Shown in pieces: positions 19,456 to 28,078 of a stretch of 64,000 bases of DNA. Position numbers and translations under genes: made by a program. Origin of the DNA: Fusobacterium necrophorum subsp. necrophorum (GTDB lineage: Bacteria > Fusobacteriota > Fusobacteriia > Fusobacteriales > Fusobacteriaceae); the NCBI RefSeq assembly GCF_004006635.1, contig NZ_CP034842.1, positions 186,001-250,000 on the forward strand, written 5' to 3'. The stretch's first letter is position 1, and the number at the start of each line of letters is the position of its first letter. A model generated the notes under the pieces. The model had not been told where the DNA came from, did no database searches, and saw only the letters and a program-made list of their open reading frames with translations.

Positions 19456-21390
19456 TTACCAACCTTTTTGCATAACCAATGTCGGTACTGCTTCAATCTC
19501 CAATTCCTGTAAACTTGCCTTTACGATGACAATTTTTACCTTATCTCCCATGTGATATTGATTTTCTTCCTGTTCTCTGTCCAACATTGCATATTCCCTT
19601 TCATCAAATTCATAAAAATGACGGGATGACACGACATCCCAGCTGACTTCAATATGCTCTTCCGTTTCAAAGAAAACACGACGATTGCTAAAACCGGTCA
19701 CCATAGCCGAAAATTCTTCTCCCACTTGACTCATCATATATTCCACCAATTTAATTTTTACGCTCTCTTCTTCCACTTTCATTGCCACCCTCTCCATTTT
19801 AGAGATATGTTCACAAATTTTTGGCAACTTCTTGGTATTTCGAGATAATTCTTTGGCACTGGGATAAGAGTTTAAAACGGAATGTAAAATTCGATGTACT
19901 TCCAAATCCGCATATCGACGAATCGGAGACGTAAAATGGGTATAACATTCGGAAGCCAAACCGAAATGTCCTACATTTTCCATACCGTATCGAGCTTGCT
20001 TCAATGCCATCAATATCATTTTATGTACAATTAAATTCACGCCTTTTTCTTTGGAATCCTCTATCATCTCTTGAAACTGCTTCGGATGTACCTCTTCCAA
20101 ATTATGAACCCGATAATGAAAATTCTTAAGACTTTCATTCAATTTTTGCAACCTTTCTCGTTCCGGCTTTTCATGAACTCGATAAACGGAGGGAATTTCC
20201 ATCCAGAATAATTTTTCGGCAACCGCTTCATTGGCGGCAATCATAAAGTCTTCAATGATTTTCTCCGCCTCTCCTCGCTCTCGAAGTTTGACATATTGAA
20301 CCTTTTCTTCCTCATCCAACACCAACTTAATTTCAGATAAATCAAAATCAATGCTTCCTCTTGCATATTTTCTTGCCCTTAACACTTTGGACAAGTCTAA
20401 CATCGTCTCTACCATATCTTGAATATCCCGATATTCTTTTAAAGTTTCTCCCTTCCCGTCTATCATTTCATTCACTTTGGTATAAGTCATACGATGAACA
20501 CTTCGAATCACGGACTTATACATATCGACTTGCACTACTTTACCTCTTCCGTCAATTTCCATTTCACAAGTGAAGCATAGTTTATCTTCCTTCTCATTCA
20601 AAGAACAAATCCCATTGGAAATTTCCTTGGGAAACATCGGAAGGACTCGATCCACCAAGTAGACGGAATTTCCTCTTTTTCTGGCTTCCAAATCCAATTC
20701 GGAATCTTCGGGAATGTAGTAAGAAACATCGGCAATACAAACCAATAGTTTATAATTTCCATTTTTCATTTTTTCCACATAGACAGCATCATCCAAATCT
20801 CTTGCATCTTCTCCATCGATCGTAATAATGGAGTAGTTTCTCAAATCCCGTCTGGAAGAAATTTCTTTTTCCGAGACGGTCTTGGAAATATTTTTTAATT
20901 CCGTCTTGACTTTTTTCGGGAAGTCTTCACTCATTCCTTCCCGATAAATCAAAGCATCCACCATATTTTTGGTGTTGTAAGGATCCCCAAGGACTTCGAC
21001 AATTTCTCCCTCCGGCTTTCGTTCCTTATCTCCCCAAAAATAAATATCAACGACTACCAGCTCTCCAGTTTGAGCTTTTTTCATCTTCCCTCTGGGAATG
21101 TAAATATCTTTTCCGAAAGCATGTGTCGGTCGAACGAAGCCGAAGTCGGAACGACGTTCCAAAATTCCCACAATTTTTTGCTTCTCTCGGCTGACAATTT
21201 CGACGACTTCCCCCTCACGCCCATGTTCGGCTGTTTTGTCCTTCGTAATACGAACCAAGACGCTATCTCCATCGAAAGCTCCATGAAAAGCTGTCCTGGG
21301 AATAAAAATTCCCTCTCCCTCTTCCGTGTCTACAAAAGCAAAGCGTTCCTTAATGATACTAAATGTCCCTCGTACAAATTCTTCTCTCAT
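19456..21390 (-). CDS. rnr: Ribonuclease R (RNB-family exoribonuclease)
   Basis: This 644-residue 3'-5' exoribonuclease degrades structured RNA and acts with tmRNA/SmpB in quality control. Cold-shock domains occupy the N-terminus. The RNB catalytic centre is visible as TIDGEDARDLDDAVYV, followed by ADVSYYI and HFTSPIRRYADLEVHR. A C-terminal S1 domain ends the protein. It is shorter than the E. coli enzyme (813 residues), as usual for compact RNase R. The start at 21390 is chosen because GAGGAGGAG precedes it and its ATG shares one base with the yqeK stop (TGATG). Confidence 0.94.
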   Translation of the reverse strand: MREEFVRGTFSIIKERFAFVDTEEGEGIFIPRTAFHGAFDGDSVLVRITKDKTAEHGREGEVVEIVSREKQKIVGILERRSDFGFVRPTHAFGKDIYIPRGKMKKAQTGELVVVDIYFWGDKERKPEGEIVEVLGDPYNTKNMVDALIYREGMSEDFPKKVKTELKNISKTVSEKEISSRRDLRNYSIITIDGEDARDLDDAVYVEKMKNGNYKLLVCIADVSYYIPEDSELDLEARKRGNSVYLVDRVLPMFPKEISNGICSLNEKEDKLCFTCEMEIDGRGKVVQVDMYKSVIRSVHRMTYTKVNEMIDGKGETLKEYRDIQDMVETMLDLSKVLRARKYARGSIDFDLSEIKLVLDEEEKVQYVKLRERGEAEKIIEDFMIAANEAVAEKLFWMEIPSVYRVHEKPERERLQKLNESLKNFHYRVHNLEEVHPKQFQEMIEDSKEKGVNLIVHKMILMALKQARYGMENVGHFGLASECYTHFTSPIRRYADLEVHRILHSVLNSYPSAKELSRNTKKLPKICEHISKMERVAMKVEEESVKIKLVEYMMSQVGEEFSAMVTGFSNRRVFFETEEHIEVSWDVVSSRHFYEFDEREYAMLDREQEENQYHMGDKVKIVIVKASLQELEIEAVPTLVMQKGW

Positions 21391-21962
21391 CAGCTCTCCT
21401 CCTCTAAGCTCTTCTTCCATTCCAAAGTATTCGAATGAAGTATGGCTCCCGTCGATGACAAATACTCCAGCTTATGTTTTATTTCCATTAAAATTCCCTG
21501 ATCTAAATCTTCATAGGTTTTTTCTCGAATGATGTTGACACTTGGATAATTTCGAGTTTCTTCAATCGCATCCGCAATATACACGATCTTCCCCACCAAA
21601 GACATCCCTGCCTTTCCAACGGTATGATAACGAATCGCTTCCAATACTTCCTCATCTTGAATCCCAAAATTTTCTTTCACCAAAACGGAGGCGACAAAAC
21701 CGTGTAAAATCTCTCCGTTCTTTAAATCCTTCTCCGATAAGTCTTCAAAATGTTCCCTTCTGCAAATTTTCTGCATTTCTTCCAAAGGCATTTCTTTGGC
21801 ACAATCATGTAATAACGCTGCCAAACGACATTTTTCAATATCTGCTCCATTCCGTCTTGCCAAATTCTCCGCCTCTTTTACTACAGACAAAACATGAGCA
21901 AAGCGTTTTTTAGAAAGGTTTTTTGACAACCAGATACAGTAACTTCTCTCCTCTTCTCTCAT
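21390..21962 (-). CDS. yqeK: YqeK-type HD-domain hydrolase
   Basis: This 190-residue HD-superfamily protein has the HD signature LLHDCAKEM near residue 52 and conserved downstream residues (GEILHGFVAS, IRYHTVGKAGM, DAIEETRNYP). Family members hydrolyse diadenosine tetraphosphate symmetrically. It lies between a small membrane-anchored protein and rnr, tightly packed (1 base on each side). Family assignment is confident; the activity is inferred from characterised YqeK proteins. Confidence 0.9.
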   Translation of the reverse strand: MREEERSYCIWLSKNLSKKRFAHVLSVVKEAENLARRNGADIEKCRLAALLHDCAKEMPLEEMQKICRREHFEDLSEKDLKNGEILHGFVASVLVKENFGIQDEEVLEAIRYHTVGKAGMSLVGKIVYIADAIEETRNYPSVNIIREKTYEDLDQGILMEIKHKLEYLSSTGAILHSNTLEWKKSLEEES

Positions 21963-21963
21963 C

Positions 21964-22374
21964 CTACAAGACCTGTACCTTTCCTTCCATCCCCAATTGT
22001 TTTAAACTTTGCTCTATTGCTTCTACACTTTGTACCTTCGGTTTTTCGTTGCAAAGAATGTAGACTCCGTCCTCTGCAATATAAATATTTTTCAAAGTAA
22101 TCTTCTCTTTTTCCAATTCCTTCTCGTAGAGATAGTCCAATTCTGCTTGCACCAACACATGTAATTCCTCTGACCTGCTTTCTTTCTCTTCCAATTTTCG
22201 TTTTTCAGAACTTCCGTCAGGCAAATACAGCAAGTACTCTTTTCGAGAAGAATCTTCTCCCGCTTTCTCTACTTTTGTGGCATCACGTACCACTCTCGAA
22301 GAAGGAAAACTCATATAAATTCCTCCTACCAAAATAGCAAAAACCCAAATAACCACAGTGACTACTTTTTTCAT
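21964..22374 (-). CDS. Small membrane-anchored protein of unknown function
   Basis: This 136-residue protein has one N-terminal hydrophobic segment (about 4-23), so it is probably anchored in the inner membrane with the rest outside. The body is charged; the YLLYLPDGSSEKR stretch and the later LKNIYIAEDGVYI loosely recall GerMN-type domains, but I cannot assign it. It sits 12 bases after the amidase gene and 1 base before yqeK, so a cell-wall-linked job is possible. Confidence 0.7.
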   Translation of the reverse strand: MKKVVTVVIWVFAILVGGIYMSFPSSRVVRDATKVEKAGEDSSRKEYLLYLPDGSSEKRKLEEKESRSEELHVLVQAELDYLYEKELEKEKITLKNIYIAEDGVYILCNEKPKVQSVEAIEQSLKQLGMEGKVQVL

Positions 22375-22386
22375 CTCTTCTCCCTC

Positions 22387-23394
22387 CTATCGTTCAAAGA
22401 ATTCTCGTATTCCCGCTGCGATATCTCTTGCAATCTGTCTTTGATTTTCTTCCTGGATCAATTTTTCAACATCGGAAGCATTGCTGATAAATCCCATTTC
22501 CACCAGAATACTCGGTCCGTTAAATCCTCGTAGTACTGCAAAATTTGCCCCATGAGAACCTCCATTTCTCATTCCTAGACTTCTGGCAATCTTTTGGGAA
22601 ATATTTTCTGCCAAAGGGATGGATTCCGTTTGATTGTGCTTATAGGCAATTTCTCCTGAAATTTGAGCAATGGAACTTGATTTTTCTCCGAATTTTTCTC
22701 CGAAACTATTTTCATACTGAGCAATTCGCTCTGCATAAGGCGAAGACTTCTTGGAGAAAAAATAGACTTCCACTCCATTGGCAGCAGTGTTTACCGCTGC
22801 ATTTACATGCAAACTCACAAACAATTTGGCTCCTGTCCGATTTCCCATTTTTGGTCTTTCCGAAAGCGTAATAAATTTATCAATATCTCGAGTCATGATA
22901 ATATCATACTCTCCTCTCAATTCCTCTTTCAAATATTTTCCAACCGAGAGAACAATATCCTTTTCACGATAAGTTCCTCTCACCGCTCCCGGATCTTTTC
23001 CACCATGTCCCGGATCTATGACAATCCATTTTTTCTTATTGGAACCTTGACGAAAAATCAAAGAAACCGACTTACTCGCTTTCTCAATTTTATAGGACAA
23101 TTTATTTTTTAAACGACAGGTAACTCCGACACTTCCCCCATAGTCTTCTATGTTAAAATTTTCAATATAGGGATTTTCTGCCAGAGCTATTTTTTTTGTC
23201 AGCGAAGTTTTCGGAATTTCCAAAAATAAAACTCGACTATCCTCATCATATGCCTCTGTAATGTTTCCTGTCACGGCTCCGTTCAACTGAATTTCAATTT
23301 TTTCTCCCCGATCCACTACTTTTTGAATTTCTACTGCAAAACTAGAAAAACAGACAAAGAGAAAGAATAAAATGCTAAGACTTTTTTTATACAT
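22387..23394 (-). CDS. Periplasmic N-acetylmuramoyl-L-alanine amidase (AmiC-like)
   Basis: This 335-residue secreted peptidoglycan amidase removes stem peptides from muramic acid. A signal peptide (about 1-20, SILFFLFVCFSSFAVE) is followed by an AMIN-like localisation domain (about 21-120). The zinc amidase_3 domain (about 123-333) has VIDPGHGGKDPGA, the Glu after it, SLHVNA and the catalytic Glu in LVEMGFIS. It follows the yajC terminator with almost no space, so it may be fed by read-through. Role in cell separation is inferred. Confidence 0.93.
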   Translation of the reverse strand: MYKKSLSILFFLFVCFSSFAVEIQKVVDRGEKIEIQLNGAVTGNITEAYDEDSRVLFLEIPKTSLTKKIALAENPYIENFNIEDYGGSVGVTCRLKNKLSYKIEKASKSVSLIFRQGSNKKKWIVIDPGHGGKDPGAVRGTYREKDIVLSVGKYLKEELRGEYDIIMTRDIDKFITLSERPKMGNRTGAKLFVSLHVNAAVNTAANGVEVYFFSKKSSPYAERIAQYENSFGEKFGEKSSSIAQISGEIAYKHNQTESIPLAENISQKIARSLGMRNGGSHGANFAVLRGFNGPSILVEMGFISNASDVEKLIQEENQRQIARDIAAGIREFFER

Positions 23395-23414
23395 ATGTTT
23401 CTCCTTCGATAATG

Positions 23415-23446
23415 AAAAAACGACAATAGTACTATTGTCGTTTTTC
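23415..23446 (-). terminator. Terminator after yajC
   Basis: The palindrome CGACAATAGT / ACTATTGTCG is flanked by A and T runs on both sides, so it could act in either direction. It lies 11 bases past the yajC stop and immediately before the amidase ribosome-binding site. Confidence 0.8.
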
Positions 23447-23456
23447 TCTTTTTGTT

Positions 23457-23717
23457 TTATTTTACAATAGTAGAGATAGAAGTCTTTCGAACTGTTAATT
23501 TTACTCCCTTGTCCACTTTTACATCCACAAAGTCTTCTCCGACATATAAAATCGTTCCTTTAATTCCGCCTGCTGTTACCACTTCCACCCCTTCATGTAG
23601 AGAATCGAATAATTGTTTTTGTTCCTTTTGTCTTTTTTTGTTAGGTCGCATTACTAAGAAATAAAAAATTGCTCCCCAAACCAAAACGATTAGTATAAGA
23701 TTTCCATATTTTTCCAT
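23457..23717 (-). CDS. yajC: Preprotein translocase accessory subunit YajC
   Basis: This 86-residue protein has one membrane helix (about residues 6-23, ILIVLVWGAIFYFLVMRP) followed by KKRQKEQKQLFDSLHEGVEVVTAGGIKGT, the conserved YajC cytoplasmic motif. YajC works with SecDF at the Sec translocon; secD and secF are not adjacent here. It has its own promoter and terminator, so it can be expressed separately. Confidence 0.93.
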   Translation of the reverse strand: MEKYGNLILIVLVWGAIFYFLVMRPNKKRQKEQKQLFDSLHEGVEVVTAGGIKGTILYVGEDFVDVKVDKGVKLTVRKTSISTIVK

Positions 23718-23748
23718 GTCACCACTCCTAATTTTTATTCTTTTTTTC

Positions 23749-23777
23749 AGTATAGCATACTATTCTTGCTTTCTCAA
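23749..23777 (-). promoter_or_regulatory. Promoter of yajC
   Basis: On the minus strand TTGAGA (23772-23777), 17 bases, then TATACT (23749-23754), 32 bases before the ATG. Confidence 0.65.
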
Positions 23778-23782
23778 TGATT

Positions 23783-24934
23783 TTATTGAAACAATTCTTT
23801 TATTTTATCAAAGAGTCCTTTTCGTTTTGGATAATTTTTTTCTTCCAAGCTTTCTTCAAATTTATGCAACAATTCCATTTGATGTTTGGATAAGTGGGTA
23901 GGAGTTTCAATATTCAAACGAATCAACAAATCCCCTCTATAATTTCCTCGCAAGGACTTCATTCCTTCTCCGGAAAGTTTCATCATTTTTCCTGTTTGAG
24001 TTCCTGCTACAATTTTTACTTTCTTCTTTCCGTTTAAGGTAGGGACTTCCATCTCTCCTCCTGCAACGGCAGTGGCAAAAGTAATGGGAACATCACAATA
24101 CAAGTCAATATCATTTCTTTCGAAAATAGGATGAGGTTTTACCCGAACATGGACATACAAATCTCCAAATGGTCCTCCTGTTGTACTTGCATCTCCCATT
24201 CCTGTCAATTTTAATTTTTGTCCGTCATCAATTCCTGCTGGAATTTTTACTGTTTTTTCCACTTTTTCTTTTTCAGAACCTGTTCCATGACAATGAGAAC
24301 ATTTCTTTTCCGGAATTTTTCCTGTTCCATGACAATCCGGACATTCGCTTACATTTTGGAAAACTCCAAAAGGTGTTCTTTGTTGAACTTGAATTCTTCC
24401 TGTTCCATGACATTTACTACATTGTTTTACCTTTTTCTCTTCTGCTCCGGTTCCGTCACAGTGACTACATTTTCCTTTTCGGTTATATTTTACCGTTTTT
24501 TCTACTCCAGTATTTGCCTCCTCTAAGGTAATTTCTACCTGTAATCGTAAATCATCCCCGGGCTGCACACTGGACCTTCTTCGAGATCCCCCTCCGAAGC
24601 CTCCTCCAAAAGCGGAGCCAAAGAAATCTCCAAAAATATCTCCCAAATCTTCAAAACCACCGCTGAAGCCTCCTCCAAAACCTCCTGCTCCTTGCTCAAA
24701 AGCGGCATGTCCGAACTGATCATATTGCTGTCTCTTTTGAGGATCTGACAAAACTTGATATGCTTCATTGATTTCCTTAAATTTATCTTCTGCCTCTCTT
24801 TTTTCTTGTTCACTTGCACTGGTATACTTATCTGGATGGTACTTCATCGCTGCTTTTCGATAGGCTTTTTTAATATCTGCCTCTGAACTTCCTTTCGTTA
24901 TCCCTAGCACTTCATAATAATCTCGCTTTTCCAT
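23783..24934 (-). CDS. dnaJ: Chaperone DnaJ (Hsp40)
   Basis: This 383-residue co-chaperone of DnaK has a J domain (1-70) with the HPD triad in KYHPDKY and a Gly/Phe-rich linker (about 77-118). Four zinc-binding CxxCxGxG repeats follow ([32 protein letters not shown]), then the substrate-binding C-terminal domains. It stands alone, without hrcA, grpE or dnaK beside it, and has its own promoter and CIRCE operator. Confidence 0.97.
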   Translation of the reverse strand: MEKRDYYEVLGITKGSSEADIKKAYRKAAMKYHPDKYTSASEQEKREAEDKFKEINEAYQVLSDPQKRQQYDQFGHAAFEQGAGGFGGGFSGGFEDLGDIFGDFFGSAFGGGFGGGSRRRSSVQPGDDLRLQVEITLEEANTGVEKTVKYNRKGKCSHCDGTGAEEKKVKQCSKCHGTGRIQVQQRTPFGVFQNVSECPDCHGTGKIPEKKCSHCHGTGSEKEKVEKTVKIPAGIDDGQKLKLTGMGDASTTGGPFGDLYVHVRVKPHPIFERNDIDLYCDVPITFATAVAGGEMEVPTLNGKKKVKIVAGTQTGKMMKLSGEGMKSLRGNYRGDLLIRLNIETPTHLSKHQMELLHKFEESLEEKNYPKRKGLFDKIKELFQ

Positions 24935-24988
24935 AAAAACCCCTTCCTCTATTCACTCTTTTACATCTCTGTAATATTTTTCATCTTA

Positions 24989-25015
24989 TTAGCACTCTTT
25001 GCATAAGAGTGCTAA
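24989..25015 (-). promoter_or_regulatory. CIRCE operator (HrcA-binding inverted repeat) upstream of dnaJ
   Basis: A perfect TTAGCACTC-N9-GAGTGCTAA lies just downstream of the dnaJ -10 and 55 bases before the ATG. HrcA binds this element and is released on heat shock, so dnaJ should be heat-induced by derepression. Confidence 0.95.
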
Positions 25016-25026
25016 ATTGTAACTAT

Positions 25027-25055
25027 AAAATACTACATTGGAAGGACTTTGTCAA
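25027..25055 (-). promoter_or_regulatory. Promoter of dnaJ
   Basis: On the minus strand TTGACA (25050-25055) is a perfect -35, with 17 bases to TATTTT (25027-25032). It overlaps the 3' end of the kdsC-like gene by four bases, and CIRCE covers the start region. Confidence 0.7.
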
Positions 25056-25573
25056 GAACGATTTTCTTCTTTTTTATAATATTCTACAACTTCTTTCCAC
25101 ATATCCCTTGCTTTCATAATATATTCCAAAACATCTCTGGCGGCTCCTTGTCCTCCATCATGGGCTGCTACAAAATCGACCATAGTCAAAACTTCCGGTG
25201 CGGCATCTCTCGGACAGGAAGAAAAACCTACTTTAGCTAAAATTCCTAAATCGTTGATGTCATCCCCCATATAGGCAATTTGTTCGGAGGTATAGGAATA
25301 TTTTTTCAAAAATTGTTCCAAATCTTTCGCCTTGTTTTTAGAGCCTTGAATCAAATCGACAATTCCTAATTCTTTCGCCCTATCTGCCACAATGCGTGAT
25401 TCCTTTCCCGTGATAATTCCCACCTTTTTTCCAAGTCGTAACCATTGCCCGATGGCAAAACCGTCTTTCGCATAAAAATGTTTTAGGGTATTTCCCTCGT
25501 TATCTCGAATAAGTTTCCCATCCGTTAAAGTTCCGTCAATATCAAAAACGATCATTTCTATTTTTTCCAACAT
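25052..25573 (-). CDS. kdsC: KdsC-like HAD phosphatase (KDO 8-phosphate phosphatase)
   Basis: This 173-residue HAD enzyme has catalytic FDIDGTLTDG (Asp11, Asp13), the motif II Thr in IITGKES, and motif III GDDINDLGI. The small size without a cap domain is typical of KdsC, which dephosphorylates KDO-8-P for the LPS inner core. A related sugar-phosphate phosphatase cannot be excluded. No other KDO gene is adjacent; it stands alone between the divergent hutD-like gene and dnaJ. Confidence 0.85.
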   Translation of the reverse strand: MLEKIEMIVFDIDGTLTDGKLIRDNEGNTLKHFYAKDGFAIGQWLRLGKKVGIITGKESRIVADRAKELGIVDLIQGSKNKAKDLEQFLKKYSYTSEQIAYMGDDINDLGILAKVGFSSCPRDAAPEVLTMVDFVAAHDGGQGAARDVLEYIMKARDMWKEVVEYYKKEENRS

Positions 25574-25613
25574 GGCTTTCCTCCTTTTTTTGCAAGCTTT
25601 AAGCTCCTCTTCC

Positions 25614-25622
25614 AGTATAACA
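25614..25622 (-). promoter_or_regulatory. Candidate extended -10 promoter of the kdsC-like gene
   Basis: On the minus strand TG-T-TATACT is an extended -10. The -35 region is poor. It lies about 40 bases before the ATG, which has AAAGGAGG upstream. Confidence 0.45.
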
Positions 25623-25680
25623 AGAAAGCACTAAAAAATCCAGTCGAGGAAGCGAAAAATTATTTTCTAAGTCAGAAACG

Positions 25681-25709
25681 TTGAATTTTTTTGGAAAAAG
25701 GAGTATGAT
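25681..25709 (+). promoter_or_regulatory. Promoter of the hutD-like gene
   Basis: TTGAAT (25681-25686), 17 bases, then TATGAT (25704-25709), followed by AAAGGAGGG before the ATG at 25744. It is divergent from the kdsC-like gene. Confidence 0.6.
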
Positions 25710-25743
25710 ATAAAAGAAGGACATAAAAATAAAGGAGGGAATC

Positions 25744-26304
25744 ATGTATACCATCATCAAAAAAAACGAATGGAAAAGTTTAGAATGGAGTGGCGGAATC
25801 ACAAACCAACTTTATATTTATCCAAAAACTGCTGACTATGCCAGAAGAGATTTTTCCGCAAGAATCAGCATTGCAGAAACAAAAGAAGCTAGCCGCTCCC
25901 AATTCACACACCTACCTGGAATCGATCGCTTCATTTCCAATTTGGAGGGAAATATGCAATTGGAACATGAAGATCATTATAATATTGAGGTCCATCCTTA
26001 TGAAATTGAAAGATTTCAAGGCTCCTGGATTACTTTTTCGACAGGAAAATATCGAGATTTTAACTTAATGCTACAGGGAGTTATGGGGGATTTGTACTTC
26101 AAAGAATTGACAGGAGATATTACCCTACATCTCCAAGAAGCTTTGACCTTCGCTTTCATATATATCATTGAAGGAAGTGTCATCTTGGATGGACAAGTAA
26201 AGTTAGAAGAGTCTGACCTTTTGATCGCTAACAATCACAAATTGGATATTAAAACGAATTTTGCAAAAGTATATTATGGTTTTGTAAAAGAATGGGAGTC
26301 TTAA
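25744..26304 (+). CDS. HutD/Ves-family cupin-like protein
   Basis: This 186-residue protein matches the HutD pattern. SLEWSGGITNQLYIYP near residue 13, DFSARISIAE, then LPGIDRFISNLEG near 55 correspond to the family's W-GG-T-Q, DF-R-S-A and G-DR---L-G motifs. HutD proteins are two-domain cupins linked to histidine utilisation in some bacteria, with no proven enzyme activity. No hut genes are nearby. It has its own promoter and terminator, so it is a single-gene unit. Confidence 0.85.
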   Translation: MYTIIKKNEWKSLEWSGGITNQLYIYPKTADYARRDFSARISIAETKEASRSQFTHLPGIDRFISNLEGNMQLEHEDHYNIEVHPYEIERFQGSWITFSTGKYRDFNLMLQGVMGDLYFKELTGDITLHLQEALTFAFIYIIEGSVILDGQVKLEESDLLIANNHKLDIKTNFAKVYYGFVKEWES

Positions 26305-26310
26305 ATTCTG

Positions 26311-26349
26311 AAAAAAGTTATTTGCTACAGCCTGGCAAATAACTTTTTT
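26311..26349 (+). terminator. Terminator of the hutD-like gene
   Basis: A 15-bp stem (AAAAAAGTTATTTGC / GCAAATAACTTTTTT) with a 9-base loop, ending in T. It starts 6 bases after the stop. Confidence 0.88.
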
Positions 26350-26470
26350 ATTTTCTCTCTAAAAACCTCCGTAAATCCGTAATATGTTGCCGAAAATAAT
26401 TCTCTCTTTTGCTCTCAAACATTAAAATTCTCTTTAAAGAAATTACTGGACATACTTTCCCAAAAAAACT

Positions 26471-26503
26471 GCACCCATAATCTTGTTCCAAGATTATGGG
26501 TGC
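26471..26503. repeat. Long hairpin repeat, copy 1 (upstream of autotransporter A unit)
   Basis: GCACCCATAATCTTG and its perfect complement are separated by TTC: 15-bp arms. The core CCCATAATCTTG / CAAGATTATGGG recurs in front of autotransporters B and C. No T-run follows, so it is not an ordinary terminator. Confidence 0.8.
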
Positions 26504-27118
26504 ATAGAAATCAAAAGTTACACATCCCTAGAAATAGAACAAGTCCTAAGAGCCCAAGAAGAGGTCTTGATTCAATTCTACTTGGATCGAAAAACCAATC
26601 AACGTTTACAGAACTTTTCTATAGACGAAGATTCCCTAAAAAAAATCTTTCAACAAAATCAACTCAGGTATCAAATCGAAGAAAAAGTAAAACTAGATAC
26701 CATTTTTATTAGAAATGCTCAAAAAGCAAGAGAAGTGTTCAAAAATACAAAACTTGAGAATTTTCAAGAGCAAAAAAACAAATACAATGAAAGGAAAGAA
26801 GATATTCCTCAATGGATCCCTGTTTCCTCTTTACATCCTATGATCTATTCTTCCATTCAGAATTTGAAAAAAGGTAAATTGGCAAAAGAGCTTGTCGAGT
26901 TTGAAGGAGGAGCACATATCCTCTATTTGATCGATAGAGACCCCCCAAGAGAAGCAAGCTATGAGGAAGCAAAAGAAACCCTTATTTCCGAACTTAAGCA
27001 AAATGCCTTTCAAAATCTTCAAAGACAACTTATAGAAGAAATGATTCAAGAACCAAAAACTTTAGAACATACTTTATCCGATAATTTACAAATACAACAG
27101 GAGGAAAAACATGATTAA
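26483..27118 (+). pseudogene. Parvulin/SurA-like isomerase fragment, probably 5'-truncated
   Basis: The frame gives up to 211 residues, but the only early start is TTG inside the hairpin repeat, with no Shine-Dalgarno and no signal peptide. The open frame continues upstream only to a stop at 26435. The body resembles the C-terminal half of SurA-type proteins: VKLDTIFIRNAQKAREVF, then an IQNLKKGKLAKELVEFEGGAHILYL-type parvulin segment, and SYEEAKETLISELKQNAF at the end. A complete protein would need an export signal, so I read this as a remnant whose 5' part was lost at the hairpin. It overlaps the lipoprotein gene by 8 bases, suggesting an original isomerase-lipoprotein-autotransporter operon. 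A short functional version translated from an internal start cannot be ruled out. Confidence 0.6.
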
Positions 27119-27527
27119 AACTTTTTTTGTCATCTTATCCATGCTCTCTTTCGTTGGATGTTCCAATTCTCAAGTAGAATCTCAGAAGGACCAACTTCAA
27201 AGACTTTTAAAACTTTCTGAACAAAAATCTCAATTACAACTCAAACAAAACGAAGAGAAAGAAAAAGATATTCAAGAAATCGCGCAACACACAGAAAATA
27301 ATAAACAAGATAATACAGAGGATGAAAAAAAACTTTCCAATAAAAAAGAAGACCCTCATGCAGGGAAATCCAACGGACAAATTATCCTCTATGAAATGCA
27401 GCGTGTTGCCCAACAAATGGATTCTTTACAAGAACAACTTACCCATTATCGAGACGCAAATGAAAAATTACTACTGCAAAAACATAATTTACTCCAATTA
27501 GAGCGTATCAATAATGCCGGCTTATAA
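27111..27527 (+). CDS. Small coiled-coil lipoprotein upstream of autotransporter A
   Basis: This 138-residue protein has a short signal ending in the lipobox LSFVGC (Cys17), so it should be lipid-anchored. The rest is Lys/Glu/Gln-rich and strongly helical, probably coiled coil. The ATG at 27111 has GGAGG upstream and overlaps the preceding fragment. The gene ends 26 bases before autotransporter A. Its last about 46 bases, encoding the NLLQLERINNAGL end, are also found in front of autotransporters B and C as non-coding remnants, showing that A's locus is the ancestral arrangement. A role in secretion or surface display of the adhesin is a guess from position. Confidence 0.8.
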   Translation: MIKTFFVILSMLSFVGCSNSQVESQKDQLQRLLKLSEQKSQLQLKQNEEKEKDIQEIAQHTENNKQDNTEDEKKLSNKKEDPHAGKSNGQIILYEMQRVAQQMDSLQEQLTHYRDANEKLLLQKHNLLQLERINNAGL

Positions 27528-28078
27528 TTACTCATACAGGGGGGAAGATTTTTATGATTTATTTTGATCAAGTCCAACGTCAATTAAAAGCTTGCTTGAA
27601 ACATAGCAAACATTACAGCTTTTCTATCAGTCTTTTGGTCGCGTTCCTTATCTCTGGAACCTTTGCCTTTGCATCTACTCCTTCTCCAAAAGACAAGCCT
27701 TTCTTCAAATCTCGTAAACAGATTCATACCGAGATTCTTAACCATAAAATCCATATCGATACTTTTCTTTTGAAAAACTTAAATTTCATCCAAAATGCTG
27801 ACCTAAAAGCTAAACTTTTACTACAAAGAGCTGACTTCTGGATGAAACCTTTACACGACTCCTTTCAATTCTTTTTCCTTTACGATTGGAGAAATTATAA
27901 TAAAAATCGAAACAGAAATACACATAATTTTAAAGGAAATGAGTTTGTTCAAGATAATACTTTTGCCAAAGAATACGGTCAAGTTTATAAAGGAATAAAC
28001 TATGGTGCTTATGGGATTATCAAAAATCCTTTTGAATTCGTCGATTCCGTCGATTTCGGCGCTAATATCTCACCAAAA
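27479..28078. repeat. 600-bp direct repeat at the 5' end of A (matches 55438-56037)
   Basis: From the end of the lipoprotein gene through the first about 175 codons of A the sequence appears identical to the C locus, with equal length in both. B carries the same stretch in inverse orientation. Divergence starts at the codons after ANISPK. Confidence 0.9.
27523..27528 (+). promoter_or_regulatory. Candidate -10 box of autotransporter A
   Basis: TATAAT overlaps the lipoprotein stop codon, 25 bases before the A start codon. The same box is kept in B (50862-50867, minus) and C (55482-55487), where almost nothing else of the lipoprotein gene is retained. No good -35 is visible, so this is only a candidate. 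Confidence 0.35.
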
